Positions 7,278 to 14,858 of a stretch of DNA of 17,886 nt are shown piece after piece; positions within the stretch are counted from its first letter, which is position 1; each line of letters opens with the position of its first letter. The notes under the pieces were generated by a model. That model ran no database searches. It saw only the letters and a list, made by a program, of their open reading frames with translations, and had not been told where the DNA came from. The DNA comes from JACZQZ01 sp046756945. Its GTDB lineage: Bacteria > Pseudomonadota > Alphaproteobacteria > Rhodospirillales > 2-02-FULL-58-16. The stretch covers positions 1 through 17,886 of the forward strand of contig JBHHXI010000060.1 in NCBI GenBank assembly GCA_046756945.1, read 5' to 3'. A program made the translations under genes and the position numbers.

Positions 7278-7320
7278 CGGGGGATTTCGCCGCGCCGTTA
7301 CCCCCGGCGTCCGTCGTTCC

Positions 7321-7354
7321 GTGGGGCGTCCGCGTGGGCGGCCGTCCGCCCCAC
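7321..7354. terminator. GC-rich dyad between convergent genes
   Basis: GTGGGGCG (7321-7328) pairs with CGCCCCAC (7347-7354), and a tighter alternative pairs GGGCGG (7335-7340) with CCGCCC. It lies between the end of the ModE-type gene and the 3' end of the convergent small membrane protein gene, where a bidirectional terminator would be expected. There is no T-run. Confidence 0.35.
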
Positions 7355-7377
7355 CCGAGGCAACGCCCGGCGGGCCC

Positions 7378-7500
7378 TTACAGACGCGCGCTGGCGGAAG
7401 AGAAATGCTCGGCGCTGGACATTTCGACCGAACCAAGAGCGATGCCGACGACGATGGCGATAACCACGGCGGCGGCCATACCGAGCCACATGGCGTTCAT
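7378..7500 (-). CDS. 40-aa single-pass membrane protein, conserved-hypothetical type
   Basis: Reading the minus strand from the ATG at 7500 gives M-N-A-M-W, a hydrophobic segment of about 20 residues rich in A, V and I, then a short polar tail ending F-S-S-A-S-A-R-L. An excellent Shine-Dalgarno sequence, GGAGGA (7509-7514 on the complement), lies eight bases upstream, which decides this start over a longer 74-aa reading. Short inner-membrane proteins with a single helix and a polar tail ending in a similar F-S-x-x-x-x-R-L pattern are, from memory, common in alphaproteobacteria and uncharacterised. It converges on the ModE-type gene and looks monocistronic. Its function is unknown. Confidence 0.65.
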   Translation of the reverse strand: MNAMWLGMAAAVVIAIVVGIALGSVEMSSAEHFSSASARL

Positions 7501-7623
7501 GGGGAAAATCCTCCATCTACGGCCGCATAGGGGCGGAAAAAGGCGTGCGGCGGCGGTTAGGCTTGTTGTGGCGTATTGTATAGAAATGGCGGCCCGTTTC
7601 AACCCGGGCCGTTGCCGCCGCCC

Positions 7624-7652
7624 GGACGCCGGAGACCGCGGGTCCGGCGTCC
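7624..7652. other. Perfect 10-bp hairpin upstream of the 119-aa gene
   Basis: GGACGCCGGA (7624-7633) pairs exactly with TCCGGCGTCC (7643-7652) around a nine-base loop. It lies in the divergent gap between the small membrane protein gene and the 119-aa gene, 75 bases before the latter's start. It could be an operator or a 5'-leader structure. There is no T-run on either side. Confidence 0.4.
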
Positions 7653-7727
7653 TACTTGGGCATGACAGGCCCGGGCGGGGGCGTTATGCTTTCCCGCGCC
7701 ACCGTGAAGATATTTCTGGGGACCAAG

Positions 7728-8087
7728 ATGTCGGGTGAAGAGGAGAAAGACCCGGGCGACACGTCGCAGGTGTTTCTCAAACACCTGGAGGGAACGGGTT
7801 TCTTTCAGCAGATCAAGGATCTGGAGAAAAATCTGAGGGCCATTGCCGAGGATCTCCAGACCCTTGGCAAAACCGCGACCCAGCGCCTGGAGGAAACGGA
7901 GAGCCTGGCGGCCCACGTCCTTGCCGTGGAGGCGATACTCGCGGTCATGCTGAAAGCCAATCCCGTGGAAACGGCTGAGGTCGAGGCCATGGTCAAGGAC
8001 AAGACCGCCGGCCTTTCCGATAGCTCCGAGGGAAGCCCCGCCGTGCAAACCATTGCAGCGGACATTCTTTCCGAAGCGCGCGACTGA
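7728..8087 (+). CDS. Helical protein of unknown function upstream of chpT
   Basis: This 119-aa acidic protein is one I do not recognise. The first 20 residues are charged and probably disordered (M-S-G-E-E-E-K-D). Residues about 20-75 look like a long amphipathic helix or coiled coil (L-E-K-N-L-R-A-I-A-E-D-L-Q-T-L), and a second helical segment contains L-A-A-H-V-L-A-V-E-A-I-L-A-V. There is no signal peptide, membrane segment or catalytic motif. The ATG at 7728 is chosen for the CTGGGGA just upstream; an in-frame ATG at 7686 would add 14 residues. The gene ends 119 bases before chpT on the same strand. A structural or regulatory role linked to that phosphorelay is possible but only inferred. 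Confidence 0.65.
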   Translation: MSGEEEKDPGDTSQVFLKHLEGTGFFQQIKDLEKNLRAIAEDLQTLGKTATQRLEETESLAAHVLAVEAILAVMLKANPVETAEVEAMVKDKTAGLSDSSEGSPAVQTIAADILSEARD

Positions 8088-8206
8088 TCGGCGCGCCGTT
8101 GCGGGCCGGGCCGGCGGGGCGTGCGGGCCTGTTCCGGTGTGTCCGCCACCGCTGATGTTTCCATCCCAAATGTAGCCTGAGGGGGAATCCGTTGGGGAAC
8201 GAAGGC

Positions 8207-8857
8207 ATGCGCGTCGATCTCAAGGTGGCTCAGTTTTTGTGCTCCCGCCTGTGTCACGATCTGGCCGGACCCGTGGGTGCGGTGAACGCCGGGCTGGAGC
8301 TTGTGGACGAGGGGTCCGACGACCCCCGGGGCGCGTTGGCCCTGGTTGCCCACAGCGCCCGGGAGATGGCCCGGCGTCTGGCCTTCTTCCGCATGGCCTT
8401 CGGCCTGGGCGCCGGCGCCGGGGGCGGAATCGCCCTCGACGAGGCACGGGACCTGGCGACGGACCTGCTCGCCGACGGGCGCGTGACCCTGGACTGGCCG
8501 CGGGACACAAGCCGGGACAGGACCGTGCCGGCGGCCGCCCTCAAACTCGTTCTCAACCTGGTGCTGCTGGGCGCCGAGTCCCTGCCCCGGGGTGGGGCGT
8601 TGCGCGTCCACGTCGCCGACCTCCCCGAGGGGGTGGGCGCGGCGGTGACGGCGATCGGCGAAGGGGCCCGGTTCAGCGACGATCTGCGTGCCGCCATGGC
8701 GTCCAACGTGCCGGCCGGCCAACTCTCGGCGAAAACCGTGCACGCGCATTTCGCGGCGCGGCTGGCCGAGGATTTCGGCATCACCTTCGAGGTGTCCGAA
8801 AGCGCCCCCGGCGAGGTCCGCCTGGCCGTGCTGCTGCCGGCCGACCGCCTGGATTAG
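8207..8857 (+). CDS. chpT: ChpT histidine phosphotransferase of the CtrA phosphorelay
   Basis: This 216-aa protein matches ChpT, the dimeric phosphotransferase that carries phosphate from the hybrid kinase CckA to CtrA and CpdR. The signature helix S-R-L-C-H17-D-L-A-G-P-V-G-A-V-N-A-G-L-E-L is clear, with H17 the phosphorylated residue. The C-terminal half is a degenerate HATPase-like domain (helical segment around L-K-L-V-L-N-L-V, ending in a beta strand V-R-L-A-V-L-L-P-A). It cannot act as a kinase because the ATP-binding G boxes are missing. An alternative TTG start at 8192 has the stronger Shine-Dalgarno sequence (GAGGGGG) and adds five residues. The partner ctrA lies 6 kb downstream; cckA is not in the window. 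Confidence 0.88.
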   Translation: MRVDLKVAQFLCSRLCHDLAGPVGAVNAGLELVDEGSDDPRGALALVAHSAREMARRLAFFRMAFGLGAGAGGGIALDEARDLATDLLADGRVTLDWPRDTSRDRTVPAAALKLVLNLVLLGAESLPRGGALRVHVADLPEGVGAAVTAIGEGARFSDDLRAAMASNVPAGQLSAKTVHAHFAARLAEDFGITFEVSESAPGEVRLAVLLPADRLD

Positions 8858-8940
8858 ATCGATTCCAGACAAGGGCCCGGGGCATCCGTTCGGCCGCGGG
8901 GACGGGCCGAGCGGCTACCGGTGATTAACCGGAAGCATAG

Positions 8941-8977
8941 GTTTTTTTTTCGACACACGAACTACCTAAAAAACCGG
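8941..8977. other. Poly-T tract and complementary poly-A tract between chpT and cheA
   Basis: A run of nine Ts (8942-8950) stands out in GC-rich DNA, with an A-run (CCTAAAAAACC) shortly after, so GGTTTTTT and AAAAAACC could pair across a loop of about 20 bases. Just before it, CCGGT-GATTA-ACCGG forms a short 5-bp stem. The stretch could contain the chpT terminator, the che operon promoter, or both; I cannot separate these by eye. Confidence 0.3.
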
Positions 8978-9036
8978 GCGGATGTCTCTTCCGCCGTGGC
9001 CCAGCGGACGGAAAGCCACAAGACGGAAAGCCGCAA

Positions 9037-12000
9037 ATGGATGACCTGTTAAACGAATTCCTCACGGAAAGCGCCGAGAGCCTTGCGGTTATCGACGGCG
9101 AACTGGTGAAGTTCGAGCAGAATCCCCAGGACACTGCGATCCTTCAAAATATCTTCCGGCTGGTCCATACCATCAAGGGGACCTGCGGCTTCTTGGGCCT
9201 GCCCCGGCTTGAATCGGTCGCCCATGCCGGGGAGAACGTTCTGGGCAAGTTCCGGGAAGGGACTCTGGAGGTCACGCCGGGCGCGGTGACCCTGATTCTC
9301 GGGTGCATCGACACCATAAGGACCCTGCTCGGCGAGCTCGAGGAGACCGGCTCGGAGCCCGAAGGCAGTGATCAGGAGTTGATCGACCGGTTGAACGCGC
9401 TGGCCAGTGGCGAGGTCGCGGCAGCCGCGGACCCCCCGGCGGCGGACGAGGCGGCGGTATCGGAAGCCGGGGAATCGGGGGCGCAGGAGCACGCCGCCAG
9501 CGAGGAAGCGCCGGCAAGCACGCCGCCGGTCGCCGAGGGCGGGTTCCCGGTCGCCCAGGAACTGCTGGACGAAGTGGCCGAAGCCGCCGACCAGGGCGGG
9601 AACGCGGCCACGGACGACGAAATCATGGCCGGGGGCGAGGCCGATGGGACCGATGAACACGGCCCCGCCGGCGCCGACACCGCCGTACCGGATGCCGGGG
9701 GCCCGGCAGCGAAAGAGCACGCCGCCACCGGGAAAGCGCCGGCAGACATGCCGCCGGTCGCCGAGGGCGGGTTCCCCATTGCCCAGGAACTGCTGGACGA
9801 GGTGGCGGAAGCCACGGCCGAGGGCAAGCAGGGGGCCACGGACGACGAAATCATGGCCGGCATCACGGCCGAGGGGACCGATGGAAAGGATTCCGCCGGC
9901 GGCACCGCCCCTGCATCCGGGGCCGCTCCCGAATCCGCCCCGGAGACGCCCCCGGCTGCCGCCGCGCCGCAAAAGCCTTCCACCGCCGCCACGGAGAAGA
10001 GCCCGCCCAGGGAATCCTCGGTGGCGGCCCAGTCCATTCGGGTCAACGTGGAGGTGCTCGAGGATCTGATGACCCTGGTCAGCGAGATGGTGTTGACGCG
10101 CAACCAGCTCATGCAAATGGTGCGTGGCCAGGACGACAGCGAGTTCACGGCCCCCTTGCAGCGCCTCAGCCTGATCACCACGGACCTGCAGGAAGGGGTG
10201 ATGAAGACCCGCATGCAGCCCATCGGCAATGCCTGGGCCAAGCTGCCGCGAATCGTGCGCGATCTTTCGGTGGAGGGGGGCAAGAAGATCGAAGTGCAGA
10301 TGGTCGGCGCCGAAACCGAACTGGACCGCCAGGTTCTCGAATTGATCAAGGATCCTTTGACGCACATGATCCGCAACTCCGCCGATCACGGCCTGGAGAC
10401 GCCCGAGGAGCGCCGGCAGGCGGGCAAGCCGGAAACCGGCACGATCAGGCTCAACGCCTACCACGAGGGCGGCCACATCATCATCGAGATCACCGACGAC
10501 GGGCGGGGTCTCGATACCGCAAGAATCAAGGACAAGATCCTCCAAAACGGCCTTGCCAGCGAGGCCGAGCTGGAGGGCATGAGCGATGTGGGAATCCAGC
10601 AGTTCGTTTTCAAAGCCGGGTTCTCGACGGCGCAGAAGGTGACCAGCATTTCGGGCCGCGGCGTCGGCATGGACGTGGTGCGCACCAACGTCGAAAAGAT
10701 CGGCGGCACCATCGAGCTGATGTCGGTGGCCGGCCGGGGCACCACCTTCACAATCAAGATTCCGCTGACCTTGGCGATCGTTTCGGCGCTGGTCGTCGAA
10801 TGTGGTGGCCAACGCTTTGCCATTCCGCAAATCAGCGTGCTGGAACTCGTACGCGCGTCGGCCCACTCGGAGCACGCGATCGAGATGATCAACGATGCGC
10901 CGGTTCTGAGACTGCGCGACCGCCTCCTGCCCCTGGTGTCGCTGTTCGGTCTTTTTGGCATGGGCGAAAGAAAGGTGCGTCCCGACGACGAGGTCTTCAT
11001 CGTCGTCGCCCAGGTCGGGGCCTATACCTTCGGCCTCATGGTCGACAAGGTGTTCGACACGGAAGAAATCGTGGTCAAGCCCGTGGCGCCGATCCTCAGG
11101 GACATCCAGTTTTATTCGGGCAACACGATTCTCGGCGATGGCAGCGTCATCATGATCCTCGACCCCAATGGCATCGCCGCGGCCACCGGACAGGGCGCCA
11201 TAAACGCCGCCGATGCCGCCGAGACGGCCGAGGCGACAGACGCCGTCTCGGCGCAAGGCCAGGAAAAATCCACCGTGCTCATCTTCCGCGCCGGCGGCGA
11301 GGAACTGAAGGCGGTGCCGCTGGCCCTGGTCGCCCGCCTGGAAGAGATCGACATGGCGACGACGGAACAATCCAACGACCAGTTCATGGTCCAGTACCGC
11401 GGCCACCTGATGCCGCTGATTCCGTTCAACCCGGCCCACGAATGGAAAACCGGGGGACGGCAGCCGATCCTGGTCTTTACCGAGGGCGAGCGCTCCATGG
11501 GGCTGGTGGTGGACGACATCGTCGACATTGTCGAGGACGATCTCAACATCGAGCTGTCGGCCAAGGAACCCGGCCTTGTCGGCAGCGCCGTCATCGACGG
11601 CAAGGCGACCTCCGTAATCGACGCCGGCTACTACCTGATCCGGGCGTTCCCCGACTGGTTCGGCACCACCGGCAAGGGTGCTTTCGAGAGCGAGAGCGGC
11701 ACCACACGCGTGCTGCTGGTGGATGACAGCCCGTTCTTCCGAAATCTCCTGAGCCCGCTGTTGTCGGTCGCCGGATACGACGTCACCGCCGTGGGAAGCG
11801 CCCGCGATGCCCTCACGATGCGCGAAGCCGGCACCAAATTCGACATCATCATCAGCGACATCGAGATGCCGGAGATGAACGGATTCGAGTTTGCGCGCGA
11901 GGTGCGCGGTGACGCCCGATGGGAGGACGTGCCCATGGTGGCGCTATCCGCCCACGCCACGGAAAAGGACTTCGAACGCGGACGCGCGGTCGGTTTCAAC

Positions 12001-12084
12001 GATTACGTGGCCAAGTTCGACCGCGAGGTCCTGGTCCGGACCCTGACCCAGACCGTCGCCATGGCGACCCAAAAAGCGGCATGA
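9037..12084 (+). CDS. cheA: Hybrid chemotaxis histidine kinase CheA with extra CheW-like and receiver domains
   Basis: This 1015-aa kinase links chemoreceptors to the flagellar motor through CheY and CheB. The domain order is: Hpt/P1 (1-125) with phosphorylated H44 in H-T-I-K-G; an acidic Ala/Pro-rich linker (about 130-330) containing two 76-aa repeats; P3 dimerisation (about 333-395); HATPase (N447 in the N box, D487-D-G-R-G, G540-R-G-V-G); the CheW-like P5 (about 580-725); a second CheW-like domain (about 745-870); and a C-terminal receiver (about 889-1010) with acidic pair D896-D897 and phosphoacceptor D941. E. coli CheA is about 650 aa, so this is much extended. No P2 domain is recognisable. 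The receiver may act as a phosphate sink or feedback control. The gene is first in the che operon and starts after a modest GGAAAG site. Confidence 0.95.
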   Translation: MDDLLNEFLTESAESLAVIDGELVKFEQNPQDTAILQNIFRLVHTIKGTCGFLGLPRLESVAHAGENVLGKFREGTLEVTPGAVTLILGCIDTIRTLLGELEETGSEPEGSDQELIDRLNALASGEVAAAADPPAADEAAVSEAGESGAQEHAASEEAPASTPPVAEGGFPVAQELLDEVAEAADQGGNAATDDEIMAGGEADGTDEHGPAGADTAVPDAGGPAAKEHAATGKAPADMPPVAEGGFPIAQELLDEVAEATAEGKQGATDDEIMAGITAEGTDGKDSAGGTAPASGAAPESAPETPPAAAAPQKPSTAATEKSPPRESSVAAQSIRVNVEVLEDLMTLVSEMVLTRNQLMQMVRGQDDSEFTAPLQRLSLITTDLQEGVMKTRMQPIGNAWAKLPRIVRDLSVEGGKKIEVQMVGAETELDRQVLELIKDPLTHMIRNSADHGLETPEERRQAGKPETGTIRLNAYHEGGHIIIEITDDGRGLDTARIKDKILQNGLASEAELEGMSDVGIQQFVFKAGFSTAQKVTSISGRGVGMDVVRTNVEKIGGTIELMSVAGRGTTFTIKIPLTLAIVSALVVECGGQRFAIPQISVLELVRASAHSEHAIEMINDAPVLRLRDRLLPLVSLFGLFGMGERKVRPDDEVFIVVAQVGAYTFGLMVDKVFDTEEIVVKPVAPILRDIQFYSGNTILGDGSVIMILDPNGIAAATGQGAINAADAAETAEATDAVSAQGQEKSTVLIFRAGGEELKAVPLALVARLEEIDMATTEQSNDQFMVQYRGHLMPLIPFNPAHEWKTGGRQPILVFTEGERSMGLVVDDIVDIVEDDLNIELSAKEPGLVGSAVIDGKATSVIDAGYYLIRAFPDWFGTTGKGAFESESGTTRVLLVDDSPFFRNLLSPLLSVAGYDVTAVGSARDALTMREAGTKFDIIISDIEMPEMNGFEFAREVRGDARWEDVPMVALSAHATEKDFERGRAVGFNDYVAKFDREVLVRTLTQTVAMATQKAA
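9439..9894 (+). repeat. Two tandem 228-bp repeats in the CheA linker
   Basis: Copy 1 (9439-9666, CheA residues 135-210) and copy 2 (9667-9894, residues 211-286) are in frame with a 228-base period. The most conserved parts are P-P-V-A-E-G-G-F-P-(V/I)-A-Q-E-L-L-D-E-V-A-E-A and A-T-D-D-E-I-M-A-G, joined by variable low-complexity sequence. The DNA is also similar in both copies, for example GTCGCCGAGGGCGGGTTCCC, which indicates a recent duplication or ongoing homogenisation. Confidence 0.85.
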
Positions 12085-12372
12085 GCGAAGCCGTCGCGCG
12101 GCGCCGGTGTGTGCGGCGGCGGGGGCCACGGGATTCCCAGGCCGAAGGGCGGGGACCTGGGCAATTCCGGTGCCCGCGGCCGCCGCTTGCGCCGCCGTCC
12201 GGGACCCCCCGGCCGTGATTTGCGCCGCCGGCCCTTGCGGCGGACAGGATGGTGTCGGTTGTGCTTGACGTGGATGTTTTTTCTTCGATGGTAGAGGGTG
12301 CCTGTTGATCAATCCCCGTGCCCACGTCGCAGGTGGAAGAACGGTTATACCTCTGACGAAATGTAGGGTGAC
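12085..12372. other. GC-rich cheA-cheY gap with no recognisable cheW
   Basis: In related operons a cheW often lies between cheA and cheY. Here the 288 bases contain only a 45-codon ATGA-coupled reading frame (12081-12218) rich in R, P and G with no family resemblance. There are repeated CGCCGCCG tracts able to fold (for example around 12220-12242), and an AT-richer stretch from 12260 with TTGACG (12265-12270) that might belong to a cheY promoter. I do not see a degraded CheW sequence. Confidence 0.5.
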
Positions 12373-12738
12373 ATGAAGTATTGTCTGATTGTTGACGATT
12401 CCAAGGTTATCCGGATGGTGGCCCGAAAAATCCTCGAGGAGCTCAAATTCGAAACCGGCGAGGCCGCCGACGGGCAGCTCGCCTTGGCAGGATGCCAGGA
12501 CAAGATGCCCGACGTCATACTGCTTGACTGGAACATGCCGGTGATGGACGGCATGGATTTCCTGCGGGAACTGCGCAAGCTGCCCGGTGGCGATACGCCG
12601 AAAGTCATCTTCTGCACCACGGAAAACGATATCGAGCACATCCAGGAGGCCATCGATGCCGGGGCCAACGAATACATCATGAAGCCGTTTGACAGCGAGA
12701 TCATTCAGGCAAAATTTGCCCAAGTCGGTCTTTTGTGA
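12373..12738 (+). CDS. cheY: CheY-type single-domain response regulator
   Basis: This 121-aa receiver domain has all the phosphorylation residues: acidic pair D8-D9, phosphoacceptor D52 in L-L-D-W-N-M-P, T82 in F-C-T-T-E-N-D, and K104 in M-K-P-F. The C-T-T-E-N-D and L-D-W-N-M-P stretches are typical of the alphaproteobacterial CheY encoded in che operons. Phosphorylated by CheA, it would bind the flagellar switch or serve as a phosphate sink. It starts 288 bases after cheA and ends 43 bases before cheB. A short TAGGGTGAC ribosome-binding site precedes the ATG. Confidence 0.95.
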   Translation: MKYCLIVDDSKVIRMVARKILEELKFETGEAADGQLALAGCQDKMPDVILLDWNMPVMDGMDFLRELRKLPGGDTPKVIFCTTENDIEHIQEAIDAGANEYIMKPFDSEIIQAKFAQVGLL

Positions 12739-12781
12739 TTTCCCCCTGAGGGACGGGTTGCCAATCCATGCGGAAGACCAC

Positions 12782-13894
12782 GTGACGACAGCGGCCGCAA
12801 GTGCCGTGGCGGATCCGATTCGGGTCATGGTCGTGGATGATTCGGCGGTCATCCGCATGATGATCACGCGCATCCTGGAAGACGACTCCCAGGTCAGCGT
12901 CGTCGCCGCCGCGGGGAACGGCCAGATCGCCCTCGACACCCTTTCCGCCAACGATATCGACGTCATCATCCTGGACATCGAAATGCCGGTGATGGACGGA
13001 TTGACGGCGCTGCCGAAGCTTCTTCAGGCGGAACCCGGGATCAAGATCATCATGGCGTCCACCTTGTCCACCCGCAACGCCGACATCAGTATCCGGGCGC
13101 TCAATGCGGGGGCCGCCGATTATGTGCCCAAACCCACGTCGACCCGCGACATCAGAACGGGCGACGCGTTCCGCCGCGAGCTTCTGGCAAAGGTCAAGAC
13201 CCTGGGCGAGGTGCGCCGGCGCCACCGTTCCGCCGCGCGCGGCGAAGGTGCGCCTTCCGGCCCGGGGCTGTACCCGGCCAAGCCCATCGCGTTGCGTAAA
13301 CCGGGCCCGGTGCGGCCCACGGTGCTGGCCATCGGCAGCTCCACGGGCGGCCCCCAGGCCCTGTTCGCCGTTCTCGGCGGCCTGAAGTCGGACATCCGAC
13401 AGCCCATCTTCATCACCCAGCACATGCCGCCGACCTTCACCACCATGCTCGCCGAACACATCGCCCGGGCGACCGGCCGGCCGTGCGCGGAGGCCAAGGA
13501 CGGAGAAGTTGTCGAGTCGGGGCACATTTATGTGGCGCCCGGCGATTTCCACATGGTAGTTGAGGCGAACAAGGCGCAACGGGTGTTCCGGTTGAGCAAG
13601 GCGCCGCCGGAGAACTTCTGCAGGCCGGCTGTTGATCCCATGCTTCGCAGCCTGGCCAAGGTCTTCGGCCCGGGCGTGCTGGGCGTGATTCTGACCGGCA
13701 TGGGCCACGATGGTCTCAACGGTGGCGAAGCGGTGACCAAGGCAGGCGGTACGATCGTCGCCCAGGACGAAGAAAGCAGCGTCGTCTGGGGCATGCCCGG
13801 CGCCGTGGCGACGGCGGGCCTGTGCAGCGCGGTGTTGCCGATTGCGGAGCTTGCTCCCTACATCATGCGCCATGCCACGAAGGGGGGGTCATGA
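12782..13894 (+). CDS. cheB: CheB chemoreceptor methylesterase/deamidase
   Basis: This 370-aa protein removes methyl groups from chemoreceptor glutamates to reset sensitivity. It has an N-terminal receiver (acidic pair in M-V-V-D-D-S, phosphoacceptor D65 in I-L-D-I-E-M-P), a linker, and the C-terminal CheB catalytic domain. The catalytic triad is visible as S187 in G-S-S-T-G-G, H214 in T-Q-H-M-P-P and D310 in G-M-G-H-D-G. A GTG start at 12782 is chosen, with GGAAG five bases upstream. A TTG at 12758, after AGGGAC, is an alternative that adds eight residues. Its stop overlaps the cheR start (ATGA), so the two adaptation enzymes are translationally coupled. Confidence 0.95.
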   Translation: MTTAAASAVADPIRVMVVDDSAVIRMMITRILEDDSQVSVVAAAGNGQIALDTLSANDIDVIILDIEMPVMDGLTALPKLLQAEPGIKIIMASTLSTRNADISIRALNAGAADYVPKPTSTRDIRTGDAFRRELLAKVKTLGEVRRRHRSAARGEGAPSGPGLYPAKPIALRKPGPVRPTVLAIGSSTGGPQALFAVLGGLKSDIRQPIFITQHMPPTFTTMLAEHIARATGRPCAEAKDGEVVESGHIYVAPGDFHMVVEANKAQRVFRLSKAPPENFCRPAVDPMLRSLAKVFGPGVLGVILTGMGHDGLNGGEAVTKAGGTIVAQDEESSVVWGMPGAVATAGLCSAVLPIAELAPYIMRHATKGGS

Positions 13895-14760
13895 AACCTG
13901 TGGATTTCGAGTTCCTCAGTCAGCTTGTCAACAAGCGGTCCGGGTTGGTCCTGACCAAGGACAAGGCATATCTGTTGGAGAGCCGGTTGATGCCGGTGGC
14001 CCGCAAGCGGGGCATGAAAGGGCTGGAGGATCTGATATCGACCATCCGCACCAGCAAGGAGGAAGGCCTCCTGCGCGAGGTGACGGAGGCCATGACCACC
14101 AACGAATCCTTCTTCTTCCGGGACCTCAAGCCGTTCGACACGTTCCGCGACATGATCCTGCCGGATTTGCTGAAAAACCGCGCCGCCAAGAAGTCGTTCC
14201 GCATCTGGTGCGCCGCCGCCTCCAGCGGCCAGGAACCCTATTCGCTGGCCATGGTCATTAAGGAGGAGGCCGCCAAGCTGACAGGCTGGCGCTGCGAAAT
14301 GATCGCCACCGATATTTCAACCCAGATGCTGGCCAAGGCGACGAAGGGAATCTATTCGCAGTTCGAAGTGCAACGCGGCCTGCCCATCCAGATGCTGCTG
14401 AAGTATTTCAAGAAAGCCAACGACGCGTGGGAGATCGACCCGTCCCTGCGCGACATGGTGACGTTCAAGGAGTTCAACCTGCTGAACGATCCCAAGATGC
14501 TGGGCGTGTTCGACGTGGTCTTCTGCCGCAACGTGCTGATCTACTTCGACCAGCCGACCAAGACCCGTATTCTGGATTGGATCAGCCGCATGATACCCGC
14601 CGACGGCCGCCTGTTCCTGGGCGGTGCCGAGACGGTGCTGGGCATTTCGGACAAGTTCAAGCCCGTTCCCGGTCAGCGGGGCGTGTATTGCCTTGCCGAG
14701 GCGGTTCCCGCCGCCGCCGCACCGGCGGCAGCCACCAACGTCGGGGCATCCGCGTCCTAG
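13891..14760 (+). CDS. cheR: CheR chemoreceptor methyltransferase
   Basis: This 289-aa SAM-dependent enzyme methylates glutamates on chemoreceptors, opposing CheB. The N-terminal helical CheR domain is followed by the Rossmann-like catalytic domain, with R104-I-W-C-A-A-A-S-S-G-Q-E-P-Y-S as SAM-binding motif I, an A-T-D-I-S segment, and F211-C-R-N-V-L-I-Y-F-D220 as the conserved later motif. The C-terminus ends in an Ala-rich tail (after A-E-A-V-P) with no receptor-docking pentapeptide evident. AGGGGGGG directly precedes the ATG, which overlaps the cheB stop codon by four bases. It is last in the che operon and converges on ctrA. Confidence 0.96.
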   Translation: MKPVDFEFLSQLVNKRSGLVLTKDKAYLLESRLMPVARKRGMKGLEDLISTIRTSKEEGLLREVTEAMTTNESFFFRDLKPFDTFRDMILPDLLKNRAAKKSFRIWCAAASSGQEPYSLAMVIKEEAAKLTGWRCEMIATDISTQMLAKATKGIYSQFEVQRGLPIQMLLKYFKKANDAWEIDPSLRDMVTFKEFNLLNDPKMLGVFDVVFCRNVLIYFDQPTKTRILDWISRMIPADGRLFLGGAETVLGISDKFKPVPGQRGVYCLAEAVPAAAAPAAATNVGASAS

Positions 14761-14800
14761 GGGCGCAAGGCCACAAACTTCCGGTCATTTGACTTGAGAA

Positions 14801-14818
14801 GCCCCGCCGCCGCGGGGC
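14801..14818. terminator. Bidirectional terminator-like hairpin between cheR and ctrA
   Basis: GCCCCGC (14801-14807) and GCGGGGC (14812-14818) form a perfect 7-bp stem with a four-base loop, 40 bases after cheR and 40 bases from the 3' end of the convergent ctrA gene. On the minus strand TTCTC follows the stem; on the plus strand there is no T-run. Location in a short convergent gap supports termination. Confidence 0.5.
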
Positions 14819-14858
14819 GTCGCCCGCCGGCGGCCATGATCGCGTGGTCCCCCGGACC

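Noticed and set aside
9049..11439. Long open minus-strand frame (about 800 codons) antisense to cheA
   Set aside because: CheA on the plus strand has every expected motif. The antisense product is H/R/G-rich without recognisable domains.
12081..12218. ATGA-coupled 45-codon frame after cheA as a possible degraded cheW
   Set aside because: The product is R/P/G-rich low complexity, shows no CheW resemblance and is far too short.
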